Counted from the stretch's first letter, positions 18,217 through 27,417 are shown. The stretch: 64,000 nt of DNA from Rossellomorea arthrocnemi (GCF_904424705.1 NZ_CAJGBF010000008.1:124001-188000), one strand, 5' to 3'. The notes: generated from the sequence alone by a model not told the origin. Translations and numbers: made by a program.

Positions 18217-18268
18217 CTTGAAACGACGCTCCTTCTTCCAATGCAGTAAAAAATTCAGGAAGTAGGAG
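18188..18268 (+). promoter_or_regulatory. Candidate translational attenuator of the MFS gene
   Basis: Three segments: 1 = AAGAAGGAG (18188-18196, inside the leader ORF), 2 = CTCCTTCTT (18229-18237), 3 = AAGTAGGAG (18260-18268, the ribosome binding site of the MFS gene). Segment 2 pairs perfectly with 1 and 8 of 9 with 3, so the two hairpins exclude each other. Pairing 1:2 frees the MFS start; pairing 2:3 hides it. This resembles drug-inducible erm/cat type attenuators in logic. It was read by eye, not folded. Confidence 0.6.
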
Positions 18269-18274
18269 ACATAT

Positions 18275-19504
18275 ATGAGGAAACAGACACTCGCATCCCA
18301 TAATATTCGGATGCTATTTTGGATTTCTTTTTTTGGTACAATCAGTTTTCTTCAACCAGTATTAACGTTATTCTATTTTGAAAGAGGATTAACCTCTTCT
18401 GATATATTAATCGTGCTAATGTTCTGGAGCGGCGCTGTATTAATCGGAGAGGTACCGACAGGAATTTTTGCAGATCGGTTTGGTGCAAAATATTCCTTTT
18501 TATTCGGTTCCATGCTTAAGTTTCTAAGTATCGTACTTCTGTTGTTCGCTTATGAACCTTGGATGTTTTTCTTATACAGCTTTATCAATGGGTTTAGTGT
18601 GACCTTTTTTTCAGGTGCTGATGAAGCATTAATCTATGATTCTCTCAAGGAGTCCAATGAAGAGAATCGAATGGATCGAGCAATGGGGAAGATACAATCA
18701 GCCTCGTTTATCAGTATGCTGATGGCCGTTCTATTCGGTTCGTATTTGGCGAAGGACTTAGCAGACAGTCAATTCAACCTGCTCATCATCCTGGGCTTGG
18801 CCTTTCACTTAATAGAACTGCTCTTGATCCTTGGAGTCAGGCAGCCAGCAGTTGATTCTTTCCAGAAAGAGAATCCTTTTTCTCAAATTAAGAGTGGGCT
18901 CCGTGTAATATGGCAGGCACCACAATTATTACTCATGTTTCTGAATGTAACATTGGTGTTCATTCCGGCTGGTGCAGTTTACCAGTACTTTGATCAACCA
19001 CTTTTATTAAATGCAGGCGTGCCTGTCTACTGGATTGGAGTCTTTTATGCGGTATCTGCCATCCTTGGCTATATTGCTTCGAATTCCATTGGGTGGATGA
19101 CATCACACTTTTCCAGGATGATGCTTATGAACCTATCTGGTTTACTGGCAGTGGGAGGGTTACTGATATCAGGCTTGTTCGGTTCTTCTTTATGGATCGT
19201 TTTAGGTGCATTCTTCCTGTTAAGGCTCGTTCGGTCAATTCGATATCCCATCTATTCCCAATTGAGCAATGATTTAATTCCGTCGGGGATACGGGCGACG
19301 ACAATATCCCTGCTCTCCATAGTGGATTCAGTTTTGGACCTCGTTGTGTTCGGTGTATTATCTACTATCGCTTTGAAAGGATACCCCGCCGTACTCATAG
19401 GTTGTTCATTCATCGCATTATTGGGGACCCTTTTACCCATTAAGCCTGTCAAAACGAAAAAGGCAAAGCAAAAGGTCGAACATTCCAGTCCCTCTAAAAT
19501 GTAG
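18275..19504 (+). CDS. MFS transporter, probable drug exporter
   Basis: 409 residues, about 12 hydrophobic segments. The MFS loop 2-3 signature appears as GEVPTGIFADRFGAKYSF. There is a basic C-terminal tail (KPVKTKKAKQK). It belongs to the efflux branch of the superfamily by overall look; the cargo cannot be read from sequence. The unusual feature is the upstream leader peptide and mutually exclusive stems, which suggest induction by something that affects translation. It is followed by the repeat element at 19507. Confidence 0.88.
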   Translation: MRKQTLASHNIRMLFWISFFGTISFLQPVLTLFYFERGLTSSDILIVLMFWSGAVLIGEVPTGIFADRFGAKYSFLFGSMLKFLSIVLLLFAYEPWMFFLYSFINGFSVTFFSGADEALIYDSLKESNEENRMDRAMGKIQSASFISMLMAVLFGSYLAKDLADSQFNLLIILGLAFHLIELLLILGVRQPAVDSFQKENPFSQIKSGLRVIWQAPQLLLMFLNVTLVFIPAGAVYQYFDQPLLLNAGVPVYWIGVFYAVSAILGYIASNSIGWMTSHFSRMMLMNLSGLLAVGGLLISGLFGSSLWIVLGAFFLLRLVRSIRYPIYSQLSNDLIPSGIRATTISLLSIVDSVLDLVVFGVLSTIALKGYPAVLIGCSFIALLGTLLPIKPVKTKKAKQKVEHSSPSKM

Positions 19505-19506
19505 TT

Positions 19507-19680
19507 AAAGAGGCTCTGACATGGCAAAATCGATCCATTCTAAAGACGAACAATTCCTATAAAATATAGTATGCTTTATTAAAAATAATAAAAATCCGAA
19601 CGATTTCGATTTTCATAAAAGAATTTCGAATGATCGTTCGGATTTTCATTTTACTAAAACACTGTTGTCCCAGCCTCTTT
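19507..19680. repeat. Repeat element with terminal inverted repeats, copy 1
   Basis: 174 bases bounded by AAAGAGGCTCTGACA and TGTCCCAGCCTCTTT, which are inverted copies (13 of 15). Inside is a strong palindrome AATCCGAACGAT/ATCGTTCGGATT (19593-19604 and 19633-19644). It fills the gap between the convergent MFS and cvfB genes. A second copy lies at 25050-25417. It has MITE-like structure without a coding region and may act as a two-way terminator. Confidence 0.72.
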
Positions 19681-19688
19681 GTGTAAAA

Positions 19689-20546
19689 TTATTTCTTTAA
19701 GTAGGTCCAACCTTCTTCTTGATACACCTGATTTTCTTTCATCAGTTTTCCAAGAGCTCGTTTAAAGGATGCTTTACTCATATTGAAACGGTCTTTGATT
19801 TCGTCAGGCTGACTTTTATCCCAAAAAGGAATTGCGCCATTACGTTCTTCGAGATACTCAAGAATGACCTCGGCATCATCCTGCATTTTATCCTGCTTTA
19901 ATGGTAAGAACGAAACATTTAAGTTCCCGTCATCCTTCACATCAATGACTCTTCCTTCAACAAGTTCCCCCAGTCTGGGCTCCTCTTTACGCTCATTCAT
20001 GTGAACGAAGCAGCGATACCCTTGCTCGGATAAGAAAAAGGTTCCAACTCTAAGCAGTCGATACACTCGTCCCTGCACCTTAGCATTCATCATTTCAGTG
20101 GTTGCTCTTCTGGACACCTGCTCGATGATATTTTCAGTGGCTAATCTTCCATAAAGACGGTCTTGCTTATCACGATTTAAGGTAAGGAATAGTTGATCTC
20201 CAGGGTTAGGCCAAAGCTCCAGGAATTTCGGAAGATCATCCGATGAGACTAAAATATCCTTAGGTAATCCAATATTCACAAAAACACCTAGATCTTCCCG
20301 CTTATCCACTACTTCTGCCCATCCATATGCACCGACTTGCACTTTAGGAATACGCATGGTCGCTGTCAGACGAACATCCTTATCATGGTAAAGAAATACC
20401 TTCACAGTATCTCCCTCTTGTATTTCTTCTGTTATTTCAGAATGGTGCAGAAGTACCCGATCGATATCATTCGTCAGAAAGAAACCGTATGGCACTTCAT
20501 GATCAACGAATAAATCCTCAACTGTACCTGGTTTTAATGAAGACAT
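19689..20546 (-). CDS. cvfB: CvfB/YitL family S1-domain RNA-binding protein
   Basis: 285 residues. Successive S1-like beta-barrel modules (for example YGFFLTNDIDRVLLHHSEI, then VGAYGWAEVVDKREDLGVFVNIG, then VQGRVYRLLRVGTFFLSEQG). The C-terminal winged-helix is IKDRFNMSKASFKRALGKLMKENQVYQEEGW. This order is that of CvfB, an RNA-binding regulator of virulence in S. aureus. GGAGGAATAAATATA precedes the ATG. The targets in this organism are unknown. Confidence 0.92.
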   Translation of the reverse strand: MSSLKPGTVEDLFVDHEVPYGFFLTNDIDRVLLHHSEITEEIQEGDTVKVFLYHDKDVRLTATMRIPKVQVGAYGWAEVVDKREDLGVFVNIGLPKDILVSSDDLPKFLELWPNPGDQLFLTLNRDKQDRLYGRLATENIIEQVSRRATTEMMNAKVQGRVYRLLRVGTFFLSEQGYRCFVHMNERKEEPRLGELVEGRVIDVKDDGNLNVSFLPLKQDKMQDDAEVILEYLEERNGAIPFWDKSQPDEIKDRFNMSKASFKRALGKLMKENQVYQEEGWTYLKK

Positions 20547-20778
20547 TATATTTATTCCTCCAATATTGATTAACGTATTAACTTAAGTTTTCTCTACTCA
20601 ATGTTTGTATTCACTAAATATAGCTTTTTTCGTTTATGATGTATAGTGCGTATGCCGTTTTTAACAATAAATAATCAATTTAGAAAATATAGAATTCATG
20701 AACATTTAGTAACCCCATTGACCGTATCAAAAGGAGTTGTTATGATGCTTCTAATTCAATTATAACAAATATTTATGC

Positions 20779-20852
20779 ACCTTGTATAAGTTCAAGAATA
20801 TGGCTTGAACGTTTCTACCAGCTACCTTAAATGGCTTGTCTACAAGATAAAG
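20779..20852 (+). promoter_or_regulatory. Purine riboswitch, guanine type
   Basis: P1 is CTTGTA/TACAAG (20781-20786 and 20841-20846). Conserved blocks are AATATGGCTTGAAC, GTTTCTACC and CCTTAAATGGC. The joining segment reads TCTAC; the C at the discriminator position indicates guanine/hypoxanthine rather than adenine. It lies about 95 bases before the permease start, as expected for control of purine import. Confidence 0.9.
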
Positions 20853-20944
20853 TAACGCCGATGGAATTATTTTATCCTGTAGATTCACTCTGGTTGATAT
20901 ATTTGCCGGAGTTTTTTTATTTTTATCTACTCGGAGGGTTATTT

Positions 20945-22237
20945 ATGAAAACATTCTTTCAATTTGCTGAAAGAGGGACAAATTATAGAAGAGAAACTTT
21001 AGCAGGAGTCACGACTTTCCTTTCGATGGCCTATATTCTTGTTGTCAATCCCATCATTCTGAGTCAGGCCGGAATGGATAAAGGGGCGTTATTTACAGCT
21101 ACCGCTTTATCAGCCATTGTTGGGTCCCTTTTAATTGGGCTCCTTGCAAACTTCCCGATCGGCATCGCCCCCAGCATGGGTCTTAACTCATTCTTTACCT
21201 TTTCTGTATGTATCGGGATGGGAGTTCCGTGGGAAATTGCCCTGACAGGCGTATTTATTGCAGGAATCATTTTTATGATCTTAAGTGTCATGAAAATCCG
21301 GGAGAAGATCATCAATGTCATCCCACAGGATTTAAAATTTGCCATTGCCGGTGGCATCGGCTTTTTCGTTGCGTTTATCGGTTTTAAAAATGCGGGACTG
21401 GTTGTCTCCAATCCTGAAACCTTTATATCAATTGGAAACCTTTCTTCTTCTACCACATTGCTTGCTGTATTTGGATTTATCATTACCATGATGATGTTAG
21501 TGAAAGGGATACGAGGCGGTATATTCTACGGTATGGTTGCTACCACAATCATTGGGATGATCGCAGGGAAAATTGACGTCCCTCACTCCATTATTGGGAA
21601 TGTCCCCAGTCTGGAACCGACTTTCGGAGTTGTCTTTACGCATTTAGGGGATATTTTCTCTCTTGAAATCATGGCGGTTATCTTTACCTTTCTATTTGTG
21701 GCTTTCTTTGATACAGCGGGTGCACTGATAGCCGTTGCAAGTCAGGCAGGAATCATGAAGGATAATCAGATTCCGAACGCAGGAAGGGCGCTTTTGGCTG
21801 ACTCCGCTTCAGGCGTGGCAGGGGCAATATTCGGAACGTCTACTACTGCATCATTCGTGGAATCATCAGCTGGGGTTGCTGTTGGTGGGAGAACTGGATT
21901 CACGTCCATAGTCATTGCATTTTGTTTTTCCATTGCCCTCTTCTTTTCGCCCGTCTTATCGGTTATCACCCCTGAGGTGACGGCACCTGCCTTGATCATC
22001 GTAGGTGCACTTATGGCTACAGAAATAAGACATATCAATTGGAATCGTCTTGAAGTGGTCATACCTTCATTTGTGACAATCATTATGATGCCTTTGACGT
22101 TCAGTGTCGCTACAGGGATCGCATTAGGGTTCATTCTTTATCCATTCGCGATGATTTCCTTAAAGAAATGGAAAGAAGTTCATCCAATCATGTACCTCCT
22201 TTGTGGATTATTCATTGTTTACTTTGCATTTTCATAA
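20945..22237 (+). CDS. Purine permease, AzgA/PbuG-like NCS2 family
   Basis: 430 residues, about 12-14 transmembrane segments. Family segments: NYRRETLAGVTTFLSMAYIL, NPIILSQAGMDKGALFTATA, FPIGIAPSMGLNSFFTF and GTSTTASFVESSAGVAVGGR. It imports guanine/hypoxanthine (or adenine) by proton symport, judged by family and by the guanine riboswitch directly upstream. The start ATG at 20945 follows GGAGGG; the frame upstream to 20831 runs through the riboswitch and is not coding. A terminator follows. Confidence 0.92.
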   Translation: MKTFFQFAERGTNYRRETLAGVTTFLSMAYILVVNPIILSQAGMDKGALFTATALSAIVGSLLIGLLANFPIGIAPSMGLNSFFTFSVCIGMGVPWEIALTGVFIAGIIFMILSVMKIREKIINVIPQDLKFAIAGGIGFFVAFIGFKNAGLVVSNPETFISIGNLSSSTTLLAVFGFIITMMMLVKGIRGGIFYGMVATTIIGMIAGKIDVPHSIIGNVPSLEPTFGVVFTHLGDIFSLEIMAVIFTFLFVAFFDTAGALIAVASQAGIMKDNQIPNAGRALLADSASGVAGAIFGTSTTASFVESSAGVAVGGRTGFTSIVIAFCFSIALFFSPVLSVITPEVTAPALIIVGALMATEIRHINWNRLEVVIPSFVTIIMMPLTFSVATGIALGFILYPFAMISLKKWKEVHPIMYLLCGLFIVYFAFS

Positions 22238-22251
22238 AAAGCCTTTAATAT

Positions 22252-22290
22252 GAGGAGATACCTTTTGATTACTCAGGTATCTCCTCTTTA
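22252..22290. terminator. Terminator between convergent permease and MFS genes
   Basis: GAGGAGATACC...GGTATCTCCTC, 11-base perfect stem, with TTTA on the plus side and AT-rich sequence on the minus side. Confidence 0.8.
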
Positions 22291-22313
22291 TGTCCTTTTG
22301 CCTTTTGCTTTAT

Positions 22314-23528
22314 CTACTTGTGAAAGCTTCTTACTGTTTCATCGGAGGGAAGGAAGAATGTCATCATTCCGAGTAGAGGAAGGAAGCTGCATAAGATCAT
22401 CACGAAGCGGATCGTAAAAAGATCGGCCAACCCGCCAAAAATAACTGCGCCCACCGCCCCCATACCGAAAGCCAAACCCACGGTCAAACCGGACAACATC
22501 CCGATTTTACTAGGCAATAGCTCTTGGGCATACACCACGATGACACTAAAACTTGACGATAAAATAAACCCAATACAAAAAATAATAGGATAGACAATGC
22601 TCAACGGTAAATAAGGTAATGCCAGGGTCAATGGAGCAGCGCCTATCATAGAAAAGAATATAATGTTTCTCTTGCCAAAACGATCGGCGAACGGACCACC
22701 AAGAAATGTTCCGATGACCCCTGCAAACATAAATACAAATATATATGCCTGGGCATTTTTAATAGAAAGACCATAGTCCTCAATCAAATAAAACTGGTAA
22801 TAATTCGAAAGTCCTGCCCCATACCATGACCTTGCAAATACAAGGAATACGACTAAGACCATAGCCCATTTTATTTTCTGATGAACAGGAGCCTTTCTTA
22901 CATCAGTACTCTTTCTATTCTTGCTCTTTTCATTGAAACGTAACTGTCCTGAATACCAATTGGACACCTGAAACAAGACAATCATTCCAATAATGGCCAC
23001 TATTGTAAACCACAAGGCTCCTTTTTGACCAAAAGGGACAAAGATAAATGCGGTTATCAACGGGGCAAGGGCCTGACCGGTATTCCCACCTACCTGATAA
23101 ATCGACTGAGCCAGTCCTCTTCGATTTCCAGCCGCCATATAAGCGACCCTCGATCCTTCAGGATGAAAGATGGCAGACCCGAATCCGATAAATAATACGG
23201 AAACAATAATCCATAAAAAATGACCTGACAAGGCAAAACCAATCAATCCTGCTAAACTGGACAACATTCCGAGTGGAAGTAAGTACGGTTTTGAACGGAT
23301 GTCGGCATAATAACCGAAAACCGGTTGTAATAAAGAAGAGGTCATATTGAGTGAGAAAGCAATCCACCCGATTTGTATATAACTCAACTCCAACGATTTC
23401 TCTATGATTGGAAACATTGCCGGCACTACAGCCTGAAGTGTGTCATTGATAAAATGACCCGAACTGATCGCTAATAGAATACCGTATATAGTTGGATTCA
23501 CTCCAGTTTTTGCAGATGCTTGTTCCAC
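22314..23528 (-). CDS. MFS transporter, fosmidomycin-resistance (Fsr) type
   Basis: 404 residues from a GTG at 23528, seven bases after GGGAGGGG; the frame extends six codons further to a TTG without its own site. About 12 hydrophobic segments. SSGHFINDTLQAVVPAMFPI, GFGSAIFHPEGSRVAYMA and QVGGNTGQALAPLI are typical of the Fsr subfamily, which exports fosmidomycin-like and other compounds. The natural substrate is unknown. It stands between two terminators as a single-gene unit. Confidence 0.88.
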   Translation of the reverse strand: MEQASAKTGVNPTIYGILLAISSGHFINDTLQAVVPAMFPIIEKSLELSYIQIGWIAFSLNMTSSLLQPVFGYYADIRSKPYLLPLGMLSSLAGLIGFALSGHFLWIIVSVLFIGFGSAIFHPEGSRVAYMAAGNRRGLAQSIYQVGGNTGQALAPLITAFIFVPFGQKGALWFTIVAIIGMIVLFQVSNWYSGQLRFNEKSKNRKSTDVRKAPVHQKIKWAMVLVVFLVFARSWYGAGLSNYYQFYLIEDYGLSIKNAQAYIFVFMFAGVIGTFLGGPFADRFGKRNIIFFSMIGAAPLTLALPYLPLSIVYPIIFCIGFILSSSFSVIVVYAQELLPSKIGMLSGLTVGLAFGMGAVGAVIFGGLADLFTIRFVMILCSFLPLLGMMTFFLPSDETVRSFHK

Positions 23529-23604
23529 GTCCACCCCTCCCTTCAATTTATTTCGTCACTCTAAATAGTATACTGAAAAATCTACCCAATTCCTATGGAC
23601 AAAT

Positions 23605-23634
23605 AAAAAAAGCCGAAACGGTGTTCGACTTTTC
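23605..23634 (-). terminator. Terminator after the YhcN/YlaJ lipoprotein gene
   Basis: Minus strand: AAAAGTCGAACACC then GTTTCGGCTTTTTTT, stem with one G-T pair and a T-run. Confidence 0.65.
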
Positions 23635-23645
23635 TCATTGAAACA

Positions 23646-24161
23646 CTACCCTCTGTTCGGGAATACGCGTTTGACCATATCCGCTATTTCCTCACCTAAT
23701 CCTTCAATTGGTTTCCCGTTTCCAGCTTTATCGGCGTAACCTCTCATTCGGTCTACGAAATCAGGATTAGTCGACACGTACACATTATTAATACTGCCAT
23801 TCTGACTTTTCACTTGATCTGAAATTTTCTTTTCCAATTCCTTTGAAACGGTTCCATTCTTATCATCTTCAAGCACAGCGGCAACATATGCATTTTGATC
23901 AGTTGTCAGAACATAAGCGCTCTTCACTTCTTTAAGTTCCGCCACTTTATTTGCCTCTTTGTCAGCAAGTGAGTAATTTTCTCTCATCGTCCCGTTATTC
24001 ACATAATCCCGGTTCGCCTGATCATTCTTGTAATTCACACGTTCCAGATTGCGGTTGTTCATCTGCTGCCCTTCTTCTTTCATATTATCGCTTGTACCAC
24101 ACCCTGCGGCAGTAATCATGAACATTAATCCAATAGTCGAAATCAAGAGATATTTTTTCAT
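23646..24161 (-). CDS. YhcN/YlaJ family sporulation lipoprotein
   Basis: 171 residues. Signal peptide with a lipobox-like AAGC (Cys21) then a polar, asparagine-rich linker and the YhcN/YlaJ domain: ADKEANKVAELKEVKSAYVL, AYVAAVLEDD and SQNGSINNVYVSTNPDFVDR. Family members are made in the forespore and found in the spore inner membrane; one influences germination. It is a single gene with its own terminator. Confidence 0.9.
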   Translation of the reverse strand: MKKYLLISTIGLMFMITAAGCGTSDNMKEEGQQMNNRNLERVNYKNDQANRDYVNNGTMRENYSLADKEANKVAELKEVKSAYVLTTDQNAYVAAVLEDDKNGTVSKELEKKISDQVKSQNGSINNVYVSTNPDFVDRMRGYADKAGNGKPIEGLGEEIADMVKRVFPNRG

Positions 24162-24297
24162 TTCTTTGCCTCCTAAAATTTATTCAATCTTACTATCCCC
24201 ACTGCTCATTAAATCTATACAGTGAATCGATGTATGTTTAATCCTCTACTTAAATAGGGAAAACTCGAATTGTAAAACGAATTCGGGAGGTGGGGAA

Positions 24298-25026
24298 ATG
24301 TTCCAGGCAGCTTTATGGGGAGGGATAGCCAGTCTATCCCTATTGATCGGGGCATTTATGGGGATATTCCTTCATATACCTAAAAAAGTTGTAGCATTTA
24401 TTATGGCTCTAGGAACAGGTTTGATCATTGGATCTGCCACCTTCGATCTCTTAAGTGAGGCAGAGGGAAAAGCAGATTTGATGTACCTTATGTCCATGTT
24501 CTTGCTTGGTGCTCTCATCTTTACATTATTTGAAATGTTCCTATCTAAAAAAGGTGGGAGCGAGAGAAAGCGTTCGAGAAAAAATCCCCATGGCCATTCT
24601 GGTTTAGCCATATATGTCGGTACTATCATGGATGCCATACCAGAGTCCATCATCATTGGTGTCAGCTTTATTGAAAGTCAATCCATGCAGTGGGTATTCA
24701 TCATCGCAATCTTCATCAGCAACCTGCCTGAATCATTATCAAGCAGTATTGGATTTAAGCTTGATCAATACAGCACAAAGAAAATCATTTACCTTTGGGG
24801 GAGCGTCGTCATACTTTCCTCACTCAGCTCTATGCTTGGGTATGTATTTTTACAAGATGCACCTGAAAGTACTTCTTATATAATCGGAGCATTCGGAGCT
24901 GGAGGTTTGTTAGCCATGGTCTCTTCCACAATGATGCCGGAAGCATATGAAGAAGGTGGCCCTATTGTCGGTTTCCTTTCTTCTTTTGGAATCATTCTTT
25001 CCTTTATATTGACCCATATTTCCTAA
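24298..25026 (+). CDS. ZIP-family divalent metal transporter
   Basis: 242 residues, about seven to eight transmembrane helices. A histidine-containing loop (PHGHSG) between helices 3 and 4 is followed by the metal-binding helices MDAIPESIIIGVSF and SNLPESLSSSIGFKL, which hold the conserved polar residues of ZIP proteins. Probably zinc (or manganese/iron) import. The ATG follows GGGAGGTGGGGAA. A copy of the inverted-repeat element follows it. Confidence 0.85.
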   Translation: MFQAALWGGIASLSLLIGAFMGIFLHIPKKVVAFIMALGTGLIIGSATFDLLSEAEGKADLMYLMSMFLLGALIFTLFEMFLSKKGGSERKRSRKNPHGHSGLAIYVGTIMDAIPESIIIGVSFIESQSMQWVFIIAIFISNLPESLSSSIGFKLDQYSTKKIIYLWGSVVILSSLSSMLGYVFLQDAPESTSYIIGAFGAGGLLAMVSSTMMPEAYEEGGPIVGFLSSFGIILSFILTHIS

Positions 25027-25049
25027 TGATTTAGGTGACGGTTGAAGAA

Positions 25050-25417
25050 AAAAGGCTGACATAACTAAATCGCTTCAATATAAAGACGAATAATTCATAT
25101 AAAACCGACTATAGAATCACTTCTTACACCGCTGCCCGATTCCGTGCAAGACTTCGCTTTCCTCGGGCAGAAGGGGAACTTCCTCCTGTCCTTAAGATGT
25201 CCAGCTACTTGGCTTATCGACTCGGGGTCAAAGACCTTTCTCTTTTCTACTTTCCCGAAAGGAGTCTTCGTCTGACACTCCAATTAACAGCTAGAGCCTT
25301 CTACACTAAGTAAGCTTGATTAAAATAATAAAAATCCGAACGATTTCGATTTTCATAAAAGAAGTTCGAGTAATCGTTCGGATTTATCTTTGACTAAAAC
25401 ACTTTTGTCTTTAGCCT
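25050..25417. repeat. Repeat element with terminal inverted repeats, copy 2, carrying extra sequence
   Basis: Ends AAAAGGCTGACA and TGTCTTTAGCCT match copy 1 at 19507. About 65 bases at the left (to ~25112) and 98 at the right (25320-25417, palindrome 25333-25344/25373-25384) align with copy 1. Between them lie about 205 extra bases (25113-25317). These include GCTTTCCTCGGGCAGAAGG, similar to the GCTTTCCGCGGGGC motif of the repeats near 50.5-51 kb. It again sits between convergent genes (ZIP and mutS-like). Confidence 0.65.
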
Positions 25418-25427
25418 CGTATTTTAC

Positions 25428-27359
25428 TTAGTTTTCATGATCAATTGTCAATCCTTTTACAAATCTCTTCCCCATGATTTTATCCTTCTTTCGATTTTCT
25501 TTGCTGTTAAAGATGATATCGAAGTCGTATTCATCTGGATACAAGTCCTTTGCAGACACATACAGTCCAAGTCGCTTATGATTCACGTTCCTCTTCTCCC
25601 CTTTGATTTGAACTGTGTATTTCCCTGTATCGTCAGGACCTTCATAAACAATCCCAAATTCTCCGTCTGGGGAAATTGTGACATTATCACCTCTGACAAA
25701 GGTTTTAATCGACCTGTTTTCATTCAAGGCTTTCCTATACCCCCTCTTTTTATACTTATTTACGATGACCTGCTTCTCCATTTCTTTTCTCAAATGATCG
25801 TCCACCTCGCCCAAACTGTATGTTTTCTTCTCTCTATAGGTAATTTCATGGGCTTTCTCAATTATATCCGGATGCATCCCAAGCTTTAAAGCAATAGAGA
25901 ATGCCTGGCTTTCTCCCCCCTCGCCTACAATCAGCTTGTAGGTTGGCTGTAATGTGTCGATGTTAAACTCCATACTGCCATTCATAAAGCCCTCATGCTT
26001 TTCTGCGAAATGTTTAATTTCACTATAATGGGTAGTAGCAAGAATCGTGGCTCCCTTTTCATATAATTGATCCAGGATGGCTGTTGCCAGACCCATTCCT
26101 TCTAAAGGGTCTGTACCGGAACCGAGTTCATCCAACAGAACAAGGGAATGATCGTTTGTATCCTGTAAAATGTCGATAATGTTTTTTATATGGGAACTGA
26201 ATGTACTTAAGTTTTGTTGAAGACTTTGACCATCCCCGATATCCAGGAGGATTTGTTGATACAAGCTGATTTCACTTCCTTCAGCAGCCGGAATGTGAAG
26301 TCCGCATTGGGTCATAAGGGTGAGAAGCCCTACCGTTTTGATGGTCACGGTTTTCCCTCCGGTGTTTGGCCCTGTTATGACCAACGCATGAAAGCCTTCC
26401 CCCATCGTGATTGATAGTGGGACTGCCTGTTTACCCAAAAGGGGATGTATCGCATTGATCAGGTGTATTCGATGGTCTTCATTCACGAGAGCCTTCACTC
26501 CATCATAGGAGCGACTATATTTCGCTTTTGCAAACAAAACATCGTAATGAATCATTGTTTCGACCGCAAGTGTTAATTGTGGCTCGTAAGCTTGAACCAA
26601 CCCTGTCAGTGACCATAAAACATTCTCAACTTCACGATCTTCTTCAAGTTTATAAAGCAAAAGCTGGTCCTGTTGTTTACTTAATTCCTCCGGCTCGATA
26701 TAAAGAGTTGAGCCCGAGGCTGAGGAATCCAAAACGGCACCTTTCATTTTACCCCTGAACTCTTTCTTAATCGGGATGACATACCTGCCGTTTCGTTGAC
26801 TCACGATCGATTCTTGGAGAAAGGATTTGTATTTTGCCGATTTTACGATCGATTGTATTTTATCCTTTAAACGGTCTTCTTGAATTCCCAATTGCTTTCG
26901 AATTCTCACTAACTCTTTACTCGCATAATCATCTACTCTGCCATTTTGAATGCACCGATTAATCTCTTCCCGGAGATCAGGGATTTCTTCAATGGAATAG
27001 ACGTATGATGATACCCTCGGCGCAAGCCATTGTTTATCCTCCATGTATTTTTTAAGTTTTTTACATGCGTCCAGGAAATAATATATGCCAGTGAGCTGAT
27101 CCGGCCTAAGAGGCACTCCTATATTCAAATTCATCATGATGGTTTCCACTCCGTCTAATGCATGAATCGGTACACTGGCACTTTTATCTAAGATACGTAT
27201 TGCTTCCGTTACCTCATCCAGAAGCATTTGGATTTGGCGGATATTCGTTGATGGTAATAAATTCCACAATTCTTTTTTTCCTTCTTCTGTCAGTGCAAAC
27301 CCCATCAGCTCTTCTTTTACAGTATTGAATTCCAGTATTTGAATCGTTTTTTCGTTCAT
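25428..27359 (-). CDS. MutS2-like ATPase lacking the Smr endonuclease domain
   Basis: 643 residues. The N-terminal lever region (LEFNTVKEELMGFALTEEG) and clamp with SQRNGRYVIPIKKEFRGKMK and GSTLYIEPEEL are MutS2-type. The ATPase has Walker A ITGPNTGGKTVTIKTVGLL (near 330), VLLDELGSGTDPLEG, and TTHYSEIKHFA. MutS2 proper has ~785 residues and ends in an Smr nuclease domain. Here the protein instead ends in a short basic region after a KOW-like segment. A role in recombination control or ribosome rescue is possible but unproven. The start at 27359 has GGAGGAG; a hairpin with T-run lies just upstream. Confidence 0.85.
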   Translation of the reverse strand: MNEKTIQILEFNTVKEELMGFALTEEGKKELWNLLPSTNIRQIQMLLDEVTEAIRILDKSASVPIHALDGVETIMMNLNIGVPLRPDQLTGIYYFLDACKKLKKYMEDKQWLAPRVSSYVYSIEEIPDLREEINRCIQNGRVDDYASKELVRIRKQLGIQEDRLKDKIQSIVKSAKYKSFLQESIVSQRNGRYVIPIKKEFRGKMKGAVLDSSASGSTLYIEPEELSKQQDQLLLYKLEEDREVENVLWSLTGLVQAYEPQLTLAVETMIHYDVLFAKAKYSRSYDGVKALVNEDHRIHLINAIHPLLGKQAVPLSITMGEGFHALVITGPNTGGKTVTIKTVGLLTLMTQCGLHIPAAEGSEISLYQQILLDIGDGQSLQQNLSTFSSHIKNIIDILQDTNDHSLVLLDELGSGTDPLEGMGLATAILDQLYEKGATILATTHYSEIKHFAEKHEGFMNGSMEFNIDTLQPTYKLIVGEGGESQAFSIALKLGMHPDIIEKAHEITYREKKTYSLGEVDDHLRKEMEKQVIVNKYKKRGYRKALNENRSIKTFVRGDNVTISPDGEFGIVYEGPDDTGKYTVQIKGEKRNVNHKRLGLYVSAKDLYPDEYDFDIIFNSKENRKKDKIMGKRFVKGLTIDHEN

Positions 27360-27380
27360 TATTTTCTCCTCCATATAAAC

Positions 27381-27417
27381 AAAAATAGACCACAAAGAAC
27401 AATGTCCATTGTGGTCT
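27381..27417 (-). terminator. Hairpin with T-run in the leader of the mutS2-like gene (possible attenuator)
   Basis: Minus strand: AGACCACAA, 13-base loop, TTGTGGTCT, then ATTTTTG. It ends only ~15 bases before the GGAGGAG of the mutS2-like gene, so it would terminate transcription before the coding region unless prevented. Confidence 0.6.
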
